DNA of 64,000 bases from Oryza sativa Japonica Group (Eukaryota; Streptophyta; Magnoliopsida; Poales; Poaceae): contig NC_089035.1 in the NCBI RefSeq assembly GCF_034140825.1, positions 35,499,501-35,563,500 on the forward strand, read 5' to 3'. This document shows, one piece after another, positions 39,876 through 52,021 of the stretch; the stretch's first letter is position 1; the number at the start of each line of letters is the position of its first letter. The notes below the pieces were generated by a model that had not been told where the DNA came from, searched no databases, and saw only the letters and a list, made by a program, of their open reading frames with translations. The position numbers and the translations under genes were made by a program.

Positions 39876-41978
39876 AGTTGGTATCAGAGCTCCCTTGACC
39901 CTAGGTTATGCCAAATGGTTACCCATAGAAGCCTTCTAAAAATATTGGAAAAGTAGAACTGTTCTCCTCCCTTTCTCTTTTAATTAAACCAAACTAATGG
40001 CACATGCACTTCATAAATCTCTTTTAATGGTTCTCATTCAAAATTTATTCCAGTGTTATTAGTACTGTACATCTATTACTGTACTAATGGCTTATTTATC
40101 AGCAAAAGTTTTACAATGTTGTTTTATTTAATCTTGTTGCAATAAAATAAATTTAGCATGACGATTTTATAACTTGATTTTATTTCTTTTGGAACCTGTT
40201 ATTCAAAAGTACAAAACTTGTGACCTTGTTTTCAACTATTTCAACTCATCTTGCAAGCTTGGTTTACTTTATTTACTTACTTTTTATCTTGATTTTCTAA
40301 CTTTATTCAAATTAATCCAAAAACTTGTGCTGTTAATTGGATAGATGTCTTAACTCCCTCCTTTCACTTGTCTTTAGATGCCGCGCTACAAGCCTGAGTA
40401 CTTGTTTGGTGTTGAGGGTTTTGTCCAGGAGTTGCGTACGATGTCCTTTGTCATTGGATTTGGGAATGCCCCTTTTTATACCCAGATTCCTCATTATCGT
40501 CATGAAGAGAAGTGCCGAGTCAAAGTCACCTTGAACAGCAATAGTGAAGAGGTCCCCTCAGTGATGTTCGAAGCTGGAGGAAGAAATTACATCCATGCAT
40601 GTCAGGAGGTGGCAAGGATCGCCATAGGAGAGCTCCGTGATCGCTACAGTGATCAGTTGGCCGACACTGAGTATCGCTACCATCCTCGTCAACCTCAGGG
40701 AAGTGACCGTGGCAGCTACCTTGAGACTGAAGGAATTGAGAATGATGCTACCACAAGGCATTTGGTTGAGATGCTGTGGGCTATGGATGAAAGTCGTGCG
40801 GAGACTGTGTTAGCGGCTCAAGATCGTGAAGACCGGAATCGTGGTAAGATTTGCAAGTTAGAAGACAAGGTGGATCGTTTGGAGAAGGAATTAGCTGCGT
40901 TGAAGGGAGAAGCACCGCCGCAGAAGGCCAGGGTTCGTCTCACCGCAAGGAAGAGAGCTCTATTTGTCCCTCGCTATCAATTGGCGCCAAAGGTTCGTGT
41001 GGTGGAAAAAGAAGTTGCCCCAACCCTAGCAGATCCTCCGGTCATCATCATAAGTGATGATGAAGAAGAAGGATCCAAGCGCACCCGTTCCAAGATTGAG
41101 TGGGTAGCAACTCAAGATGATGAAGACGAGCCGAATGAGCCTTCAATCGACCTCCGATGCTCGGAAGAACTAGAGTGACTTGTTAAGTCGTAGTCTTAGA
41201 TCGTTGTGTTAGTTTGCTTGTTTTAAGTTTGCTTGTGTGTGTCTCGCGTGTGATTTACATCAGTGGTGGGATGTAAGTGCATGCGTTTGTTTGCTTTTGA
41301 GTGTTAGGAAGTTGGAGAGTTTAGTGGTGTGAGAGTCTTCAGTTTGTAATAATAAAACTCAGTTAAGATCAATAAAAGTTAAAGTAATTCTCTGTCCTAA
41401 GTAGTTTCCCCTGGTTTCTCTTCTTGTGCCCTGTCCATGCCAGATGGTGAATACTCGCAGCAACGGGAATGGTCCCAACAATCCCAATAATAACAATGGA
41501 GAGAACCCCACTCTTGCTCAAGTTCTTGCTCAACAGACTCAGCTTATGAACATGATGATGCAACAACTTCAGAATCAGCAGAACCAAGGAAATAACCATG
41601 TACCTCCTCAGAATAAGTTAGCAGAATTTCTTCGTGTGAGGCCGCCTGTTTTCTCTAGTACCACTAATCCTGTTGAAGCTGGTGATTGGCTGCATGCCAT
41701 AGAGAAGAAGTTGGATTTACTTCAGTGCACTGATCAGGAGAAGGTTTCATTTGCATCGCATCAGTTGCATGGCCCTGCCTCTGAATGGTGGGATCACTTC
41801 CGCCTGAATAGGATTACTGCTGAACCTATCACTTGGCTTGAATTCGCCGCTGCTTTCCGAAAGACGCATATACCATCAGGAGTAGTGTCTCTCAAGAAGA
41901 AGGAGTTCAGGTCGCTTACTCAGGGATCTCGCTCTGTTACGGAGTATCTGCACGAGTTCAATCATCTTGCTCGTTATG
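39876..41978 (+). mobile_element. Second, right-truncated internal region of the same gypsy array
   Basis: Fossil. It repeats the beginning of the first internal region almost exactly: primer-binding site, extra ORF, start of gag. It ends at 41978, where sequence matching 59795 onward of unit 2 begins. The four bases tatg are shared by both sides of the join. No third LTR is present. LTR-internal-LTR-internal order is the usual product of unequal recombination between LTRs. Confidence 0.9.
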
Positions 41979-42632
41979 TTATATTCTTTGTTTTGGATAT
42001 GCTATTTATTATCACTGCTTTTATTTTCAGCTATGCTATTATTCATTTCCATTCTCTCTCTCTTGAGCTATTTTATTTGTTATTTATTTATTTATTTATT
42101 TATTTATTAGCTATGCTATTGTTCCTTTGTTTTGTTCCCCTATCTCTTTTTAGATATGTTATTATTCCTTTTAGATATGATATTTGTTATCCATTTTTAT
42201 TTATTTTTATTTTTGAGCTATGCTATTATTCATTTATTTTTTTATGGTATTATCATAAAATAGCAATGATATATTTTTTTAATGATGAATAATAAATCGT
42301 CCTAATTTCATTTGGAGTAGGTTACATATTTGACCATGTATATTACCAATGTTTTACTTTCAACTAGATTATAGCATGTACAGTGGGACACCTTCTCTAT
42401 CACATGTATGGTGGCTATTCCTGACGAGCATTGAGCCATGGACAACTCTCTAGACCAATAGTCAGTAGACACCGCGCGACACGTCATTGTCGATGGCTTG
42501 GCCCAGGTGCACAGCACCTATAGTCCATTGTCATTGTCCCTAAGGAATAATCACCGATGTATCACGAATTCACGATAACGCATGAATGAACTCGAAATAC
42601 GTGTACTATATGATACGAAGGATTGGTACGGT
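41979..42632. other. AT-rich spacer with TTTA microsatellite, start of the B/D duplicated block
   Basis: It contains repeated agctatg.tatt-type motifs and a (TTTA)n tract near 42081-42108. It matches 59795-60476 of unit 2 apart from one TTTA unit and an indel of about 30 bases near 42375. No gene is seen. Confidence 0.7.
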
Positions 42633-42900
42633 CACTGGTAGAGAAACCATCTTTTTCGGTCGACCCAAATCCACAATAGTTCCGGTTCCATTAAAAACCG
42701 GGAGGAAAAAGGTTAATAAGAGGAAGATCTTTAGTCCCTGTTGTTGTTACCAACCGAGACTAAAGATCGATTTTTAGTCCCGGTTATTTGAATCGGGACT
42801 AAAGATAGCGATCTTTAGTCCCGGATTCGTAGTCCCGGTTAGAAAACCGGGACTACAAGGGGGTTACGAACCGGGACTAAAAAGCACTTCTCCACCAGTG
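42633..42900. mobile_element. Non-autonomous CACTA element, 268 bp
   Basis: The termini cactggtagagaaacc and (reverse complemented) cactggtggagaagtgc are CACTA-superfamily ends, flanked by ggt on both sides (42630-42632, 42901-42903), the expected 3-base target. The interior is packed with short inverted repeats of the motif tttagtcccgg, so transcripts could fold. An identical copy lies at 60477-60744. Confidence 0.8.
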
Positions 42901-43079
42901 GGTGTTATAGCTAAAGGAGCCAAGTGGCCAGCATGACTCTAAGTGGGGCCAACATGTGGAGCTCGAGCTAGAAGATGCATCGAAGAGGATAATTAAACTT
43001 AAGCTCAGACTCGCTAGATAGCGTGGACCTAAGCTCAAACTCGAGCGCAAACATGACATCTACCGAGGTAGAGCCCTAA

Positions 43080-43315
43080 GAGCAGTTACAATAGTAGACT
43101 ATTAGCTAGCTACAAACATATTTTAATGAGATAAAAGATGATAGAGAAGAGCAGCAGTCTACAGATCTGTAGCCAGCTGCAGCACAGACTCCAAGATGCA
43201 ATGTGTGTATGACAGTGTGACCATATACTAATAGTATAGTAAACAACTATTGTATGAATTGATTGACTATAGATAAATTGGAGCTATTAGTTGGCTATAC
43301 TATTAACCTTGCTCT
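43080..43315. mobile_element. MITE, possibly Mutator-like
   Basis: The left gagcagttacaatagtagac and the reverse complement of the right end (agagcaaggttaatagtata) form inverted ends of about 30 bases. The sequence resembles a common rice MITE type. Target duplications are not clear. The same element is at about 60924-61159. Confidence 0.5.
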
Positions 43316-43997
43316 AACACGAGCATAGTGTCGACGGAGATAAAGCTTGAGCGCTAATGGTGAGCATGATGGTGTGGGTGAAGATCGGAAAAGCAAAAGC
43401 TTTTTGGAGGGAAAAGAGGAGCTTGAGCTCACGTATGTACTACCTAACGAGAATACTGTGGTGAGTTGCTAGAGACAAATAGGAAAAATATGATTGGTCT
43501 AAATTACATGTGTTTATGTTATTACCTAACCCAAAGTAAAAAAATATTGGCGAGATGATGGTCCAAAGTTAAACTTATTACAACCCCAGTTGTAAGACAA
43601 TGTGATTTTGGAGTTTATTTTGTGGTGTTTTTTTCATCATACTTCATTTATATTATTTGCTTTTGAATCGTCAAAATATGCGTATAAAAGTTTCACCAAT
43701 ACTTATTATTTCTTTTAATAAATCGTACGAATAAGTACAAGCGGAGCGATAGAAGTATCTTCTACACCTGCTTTAACATTTTCCACTACCATATCCTAAA
43801 GGGAAATTTTGCTATAAGATACTGCTATTGTGTGTTTTTAGCCTTAGGACACCGCTGAGGAAAACATTTTATAATCGTGGTATTTTGCCAGTAGACACCA
43901 CACCGACTAAAATAATAATTTCCGGTTAAAGAGGAGAGAGAAATCGCGTGAAATGTCAAAAAATACCCTTGGGCCCACATACCAGCTCTCCTATCTT

Positions 43998-44492
43998 TTT
44001 TTTTAGAATTACATAGTACAACGCAGACACTCACAACACACGCACACTCACCCCTATGAAAGCACGCACGCAAACAAGCAGACACTCACAACACACGCAC
44101 ACTCACCCCTATGAGCATCTTCAAAGACTGGGCCAGGCAGATCCCCTATGAACGCACGCACGCAAACACTATCCCTATGAGCATATTTGAAGACTGGGTC
44201 GGGCAAATCCCCTATGAACGCTCTCACGCAAACACTATCCCTATGAGCATATTCGAAGACTGGGTCGGGCAAATCCCCTATGAACGCACGCACGCAAAAA
44301 CTACCCCTATGAGCATCTTCGAAAACTAGGCCGGGCAAATCATGGAGATTGAAGAAGTCGTCACAGGCGCATCGCTGTCGACGGGTATGTCGCCTACCAC
44401 TGAAAGCACAATGCCGTTAAATCATAGAAAATTCGCTCCTATGGGAAGTTGAACTTAGGACCTAAGGTGCTACTGAGGCTATAGGCTCTTTC
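43998..44492 (-). mobile_element. tRNA-derived-type SINE inserted in the left arm of the Mutator-like element
   Basis: The insertion interrupts the MULE inverted repeat. A 13-base duplication gctctcctatctt flanks it (43985-43997 and 44493-44505). The T-run at its left end is a poly(A) tail on the minus strand. On that strand the 5' end contains a B-box-like ggtcctaagttcaac. The class resembles grass Au-type SINEs; the family name is uncertain. Confidence 0.65.
44107..44328. repeat. 66-bp tandem repeat inside the SINE
   Basis: The motif beginning ccctatgagcat recurs at 44107, 44173, 44239 and 44305, an exact period of 66. Because 66 is a multiple of three, repetitive open frames appear on both strands, but they are not genes. 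The same array is at 61951-62172. Confidence 0.85.
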
Positions 44493-45224
44493 GCTCTCCT
44501 ATCTTGTATATGTGGGGTCTACATGGCTGTGACTCGGGCGAGCGGCGGCGGCCAGTGGTCGAGCGGTGAGGTCGGGCGGCCACGGCGGACAAGATGCGGC
44601 CAATGCCTACGGTGGCGCGACCCTACAGAGGAGCAGCCTGTGGTGGCACGACATGGAGGAGGAGGTGGCCCTTCCGGAGGCTGGGCGAAGCAGCGGCTTG
44701 GCACAGTGTGACGACGTTGCCCCGCGAGCGGATTGGCAACGCTGCAGCCGGCCAGATCCGCGGCGAGGCGGCCGGCCGGTGCCGGCGTGCGGTCGCAGGC
44801 GTGGTTGGCTTGCGGCGAGCGGCAACGACGCTGAAAATATCGCCATCCACTCCCCTTCCCTTTTTCATTTTTATTTCGTTTTCTTTTCTTCGGTTTCTTC
44901 TTTCTTTTCATTTACCTTTCGTGCTGCTGCCATATGGACCCTACATATATAAGATAGGAGAGCTGACATGTAGGCCCAAGAGCATTTTTGATATTTGATT
45001 TCTCTCTCCTCTTCAACCGGAAATTGATATTTTAGTCGGTATGGTGTCCACTGGCAAAATACCACGATTATAGATTGTTTTCCTCAAAAAGTTTGTTTTT
45101 GCGGTGCCTTAGAGCTAAAACCACATAATAACAATGCCATGTAGTTTTACTGCTAATATATTGACGTGTAATCCTTTTGCGCGTTTGAAAAAAAAATCTT
45201 GTAGCAAAATTTTCCATTCCTAAA

Positions 45225-46569
45225 CGGATCACATGTATTCGACCCGTTTTGACGCCCCCGCTTGCGCACAAAAACAAGCCGGACCCGGAGCGGAAACCGA
45301 GCGAGGGCTCTCTCCGTCCAGTCTCCCACCCCCGACCTCTCGTGTCCGCTGCGAAGAAAAGGTTGAGCACACACCTCACCTCACCTCCTCCCCCGATCCC
45401 CCTCGCCTCCTTCCCCTTTCCCCCCTCACCTCTCTGCTCTTCTCCGCCGCACCAATCCGCCCCCTCGCGATTCGACCAGATCGGCGCGAGTAAGTCCCCG
45501 CTCCATCCCGATCTGGATCCGCCGCCCCCCCCCCCCCCGACCTCTGCGTGGTTTTCCCCCAGAATCGAATCCCTCTCCGTGGCCCGTGTTTTGGTTGGGG
45601 TAGATCCGACGGTTCTCACTGCGGCGGATTTTTTGCCTTTTGTTTTGTTTTTGGTCGAATTTTTGGTGCCTGTTTGTTCGATCCATTTGTTCGGCAGTGT
45701 CGATCTGTCACGTGGTGTGAACTTTTACCGGATTGTTGCGCGACCTAGTTGGAGCTGTTCGTATTCGGATGTAGTTGGGGTATGCTATTTGTTTCACTTA
45801 TTTTGTATGCGTTGAACAATGGATTCGTTGAGACGTTGTGATTGATTGATTGATCTCGGATATGCCTCAGTTTTGTTGATGTGGTTTAGCCGTAGTAGCA
45901 CCTTATCTGATTCCTGGCAGATCATGTCACGCGTTTGGGGGTAATGCAAATTTATGAAGAATTTGATAACCGTAGTTTTGTTGATGTGGTTTAGCCGTAG
46001 TTGCACCTTATCTGATTCCTAGTATATCATGTCACGCGTTTGGGGGTAATGCAAATTTTTGAAGAATTTGATAACCGTGTTAATATGTGATCAACGACTT
46101 GTTTGCTGGTATAGTGGTATGCGTTATTTTGTGACCTTATGAAATAGTTGCATGTGTTGGTCTAGTGGAGTAGATATGCGTGGGAATTTACTACTTTATC
46201 TTAAATTATCTTAAATTTGCCCTTAGCATTTATTTTTGCTGTAGATGTCAGGACCATGGGCTCAAATAACATTTGTTTATCTTTCTGGTTTACAAGAGAG
46301 AGGTCAAATTTGGATGGATATTAGTGGGTCCATAGATTTGTAAATTTAGGATAAATTACTTTGGATGTGTTGATAGCAAGGTTACTCTGGGTGTGCTGAG
46401 CTTAATTCTTTTGACCTGTTAAAAAGAAGCCCCCTGCTTTGCTTTTCATCTACTTATATTCGATTCAATTTTATGTAAGTATGTACCAATGCATGTTTAG
46501 AACTGTAGAACTAATAATATAGAATTCATTCTCACAAGTATGACAATGCAATTTAAGCAGGGGCATATC
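45225..46569 (+). promoter_or_regulatory. UBC-B 5' UTR exon and leader intron
   Basis: Homologous to the UBC-A leader: the GC-rich 5' UTR exon ends at 45489 before gtaagt, then a leader intron runs to the acceptor ending at 46560. Within the intron a ~90-base stretch is directly repeated (about 45861-45970 and 45971-46080, containing ttgttgatgtggtttagccg). The upstream side is replaced by the Mutator-like element. Confidence 0.7.
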
Positions 46570-49133
<2,564 letters not shown>

Positions 49134-49701
49134 TGAAACCCACAAGCCCTGAATTCAAACCTGCTGCTTAAATGCAGACAGTCGTGGTAATTGTCCCAAG
49201 AAACTGTTTATGGGCCATTATTTCCTCCGATTTGTTGCTGCCAGTCGTGTGTGTCAGATCCATGTAGCATCGTGTCTCGTAGCCCCAACATCAACATATG
49301 ATCATTGCCCGTCGATAATGAGATAACATATGCTTGCCGTGATTATTATGGTATGGTGGTGATGCTATTTCTCTCATGTGCCACAATAGCGCCTAGCTGT
49401 GCCTTTCTCGTAGCTGGGGACTGGGATTCCTCGTACTCCGATGGATGATGTAATGTTACTCGTGAGGAAGGTATCTGCACGGGTTCTCGTTGATGCAAAC
49501 GATTACAGAGAAAACAGTGTGACTTTATCAAAGGTAATTTCGTTGTTGCCTCTTCTGATCCACGTTTTGACGTCCACGGTTTCACCAAGCGTGTGCTCGG
49601 TCCTGACCGGGACGCGTTGCGGACCGTCGATTCTGGTTCCAAGCTAGTCGCGACGACGTGAGCATCAGTATCTCCGCGCTGCTGCCCTTGTCAGCCATTT
49701 A
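49134..49701 (+). other. UBC-B 3' UTR and downstream spacer
   Basis: It aligns with sequence after UBC-C, including gtgtgacttgatcaaaggta-like motifs near 49518 and 57870. It contains the empty site (acgattacagag near 49500) for the PIF-like element found after UBC-A and UBC-C. No further gene. Confidence 0.6.
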
Positions 49702-49994
49702 GGGCCTTTTTGAATCGTAGGAATAAAAAAATTAAGGAATAAGAAAAACATATAATTCTGACAGGAATGTAAGTATAAAACAGATGATTGCAATACACAG
49801 GAATAATCGTTTGATTGGACTACAGACCTTTTGTTAAGTTTCCTCCAAAACCTATATGCAACAAGCCATTCTATAGGAATTTTGTAGGATTTGGAAAACT
49901 TCAATCCTTAAAATCAAAGAGCTACATAGAAAAATTTCCTGTAGGATTTTAATCCTATGAAATTTCTCCATAATTGCTTTGATTCAAGGGCCCC
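49702..49994. mobile_element. MITE between UBC-B and tRNA-Ile
   Basis: The left end gggcctttttgaatc and the right end gattcaagggcccc are inverted. The interior is AT-rich with a second inner inverted pair (gtaggaat, attttaatcctatg). No homologue is found after UBC-C, so it is specific to the type-2 side. Target bases are not clear-cut (tta and taa). Confidence 0.55.
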
Positions 49995-50069
49995 TAACCT
50001 TCGTTGGAAAGTTGTACTCCGCTGCTCTTGTAGGTTCAAATATATAATAATAGGTTATCTTAACCTGGT

Positions 50070-50143
50070 GGCCTATTAGCTCAGCTGGTTAGAGCGTCGT
50101 GCTAATAACGCGAAGGTCGCAGGTTCGAGACCTGCATGGGCCA
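50070..50143 (+). tRNA. tRNA-Ile (anticodon AAU)
   Basis: All four stems fold: acceptor ggcctat/atgggcc, D arm, anticodon arm tcgtg/cgcga with loop ctaataa (anticodon AAT), T arm gcagg/cctgc with ttcgaga. Discriminator A at 50143. A T-run at 50146-50150 is the RNA polymerase III terminator. There is no intron. Sequence identical to the copy at 58335-58408. Confidence 0.97.
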
Positions 50144-51380
50144 CCTTTTTCTTTTGTACTCACTCACTCAGCAGCGCCATTAATCATGAGCAGAAACACA
50201 AACAGCCAAAAGGACGAGCCAACTACTAGACAATACAAAAAGCAACAGTCGAGCTCGATCACGAGTTGACCTCGAGGCAGTTGACACGATTACACGAGCA
50301 GAGACCATCCCCCCCCCCCCCCCCCCCGTACGTACAGTGGAGGGAGAATTTACTATTTGCCACCCTCTCAAAATGCCAGTGCCCAAATGCCACTCTTCCA
50401 AAATTTCATTCCCAAATACCACCCGGGCCCACATGTCAGCCTCACTCTCCATTCAAACAAAAGTGATGCGGGACCCAATGATATTCAAACAAAAGTGATG
50501 CGGGACCCAATGATGAGTGAGGCTGACATGTGGGCCCGGGTGGTATTTGGGAATGAAATTTTGGGAGAGTGGCATTTGGGCACTGGCATTTTGAGAGGGT
50601 GGCAAATAGTAAATTCTCCCCAGACACGTGCATTCTCACGTACCAAATCCTCAACACCCTCTTCTCTCGAATTTCGAATTTCGACGATGTTTGAACGCTT
50701 CCCCATGCGTTTCTCCTCTCCTACAAGAAAAGAGCAGAGAAAACGTCCAAACCAATGGCACCGCGTATGGCAGCAGGGACGCGAGCGACGCGGTCTCAGG
50801 CTGCTCGGGCTGGTTAAACCCCGACGGCGACCTGCATCGCCTGGTCCTCCTCCCCCTCAACGTCAACGCCTTGCTCTTGCTCAGATCGAGACGGCTCAGC
50901 TGCTGATTCCTGAACTTTTTTTTTTCGTTTTTGCCAGTGGCACACGTATCTCACCACATGCCACTGCATTGTTCACCCAGCAGAAAATTACTGTGCAGAC
51001 TTTATAACAAGGCCAGCGACAGGTGAAGATTGGAAGCTTCTAGAACAGCCTGAGCCCAAACGCGTAGAATTCACGTCGTAAGCAGAGTGGGCGAATTTGC
51101 TAACCGTGACAGCGTCTCAGGCGAAGTGACAGCCAGAGAAAAAACACACGAAAATTAATAGAAAAGCAACTCTGCACAGGGGGAAGCAGGACCGGGTCTC
51201 CTCTTTGGCCTTCAATGCTCGTGCAGCCAACCGCCGCTACTCTCCATCATTTCAGTTTTCTCTCGAGTCAACGGCGGTTTGGAAGCAGCAATCCGAGCAC
51301 ACCCACACGCTCCCGACTCGTTTTGATTCCAAGGATTTCTATTACGTAGTATAATCACCAAACGCTTCCTCTGAAAAAGC
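50144..51380. other. Spacer between tRNA-Ile and the EDR4-like gene
   Basis: It holds a poly-C run at about 50310-50327 and a long foldback at 50342-50620. The rest has short open frames without domains. The promoter of the EDR4-like gene probably lies in the last few hundred bases. Confidence 0.5.
50342..50620. repeat. Long foldback (inverted repeat), arms about 110 bp
   Basis: The left arm, starting gggagaatttactatttgcc, is matched almost perfectly by the reverse complement of the right arm ending ggcaaatagtaaattctccc. The loop contains a 32-base motif (start attcaaacaaaagtgatgcg) repeated twice in tandem. This could be a MITE. If transcribed it would form a long hairpin that Dicer-like enzymes could cut. 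Confidence 0.85.
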
Positions 51381-52021
51381 GGTGTGTATGTGTGCTCAGC
51401 TGAGGCGCTGAGCGCTCGGCTCGGCACACGTCTTCCGCATACTAAAATCCTATTCTTTTTGCTTGCTTGGCTCGTTGCTGTCTCCAGAAAGGAAGAGACC
51501 TTTTCTGCTCTTGTTCTTCTTCCACGGATCGATCGCCTCGCTCGCTTTCGCCTGTTGCTTCACGTTTCGGAAGAGCTTGGGTTTGGGGGAATTCGTGTGA
51601 TCGTGTTGATGAGTAGGTGAAGAATTCGGGAAGAGCTTTGAGAGTTTTGGCATCTGATCTAGGTAAGTTAGTTAATCTGTTCGTTTCTGTGGTCTTGTAT
51701 GACTCGGTTCTTTGCAATTTCTGCCTAGGAGTTCTTGCTCATGTTCTTGAATTAGCCAGGTAGGAATGTAGGTTAGGGAGGAGATTAGGGGATAACCATC
51801 TTGAATTCTAGATGCAAATGAGTTTGATAAGTTCAGTAGATTCACCAATCGAACATGGACACATAGCGCTGCAAAACTGTAGAACGCAGAAGAAGCATGG
51901 GGATTAAGTTCATGGATGACAAATCTTGAAGCTATCGTCTCTTTGCAGGGCAAACGTGGGCGTGGGCGCGGGCGCGTCGACGGCGTCGTAGCATCGGCGA
52001 CGTCGCCGGTCGCCGGCGAGC
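51381..52021 (+). promoter_or_regulatory. EDR4-like gene 5' UTR with leader intron
   Basis: A donor ctag/gtaagt ends a probable 5' UTR exon at 51662, and an acceptor (tttgcag) ends at 51948, leaving 73 leader bases before the ATG at 52022. The transcription start is not determined. Confidence 0.5.

Larger units (their letters stand above)
43801..45215. mobile_element. Mutator-like element (Pack-MULE candidate) in the UBC-B promoter
   Basis: Long terminal inverted repeats of about 200 bases: the left end gggaaattttgctataagat pairs with the right end, reverse complemented ggaaaattttgctacaagat, and similarity continues inward past the SINE to about 44527. Imperfect 9-base target duplications flank it (tatcctaaa at 43792-43800, attcctaaa at 45216-45224). 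UBC-A shows the empty site (gatcctaaatgg near 23980). The interior at 44528-44835 is strongly GC-rich with open frames on both strands, as when a MULE carries a captured gene piece, but no domain is recognisable and the donor is unknown. Confidence 0.85.

Noticed and set aside
44030-44340. Possible CRISPR-like or satellite array
   Set aside because: The 66-base units are directly adjacent without unique spacers, and they sit inside a SINE with target duplications in a plant genome.
44519-44998. Frames of 128-134 codons inside the Mutator-like element
   Set aside because: Present on both strands with no domain. At most a captured fragment; not a gene.
45068-45815. 183- and 188-codon frames at the UBC-B leader
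   Set aside because: They run across the 5' UTR exon, the splice donor and the intron of UBC-B. Homology with UBC-A and UBC-C shows the region is leader, not coding.
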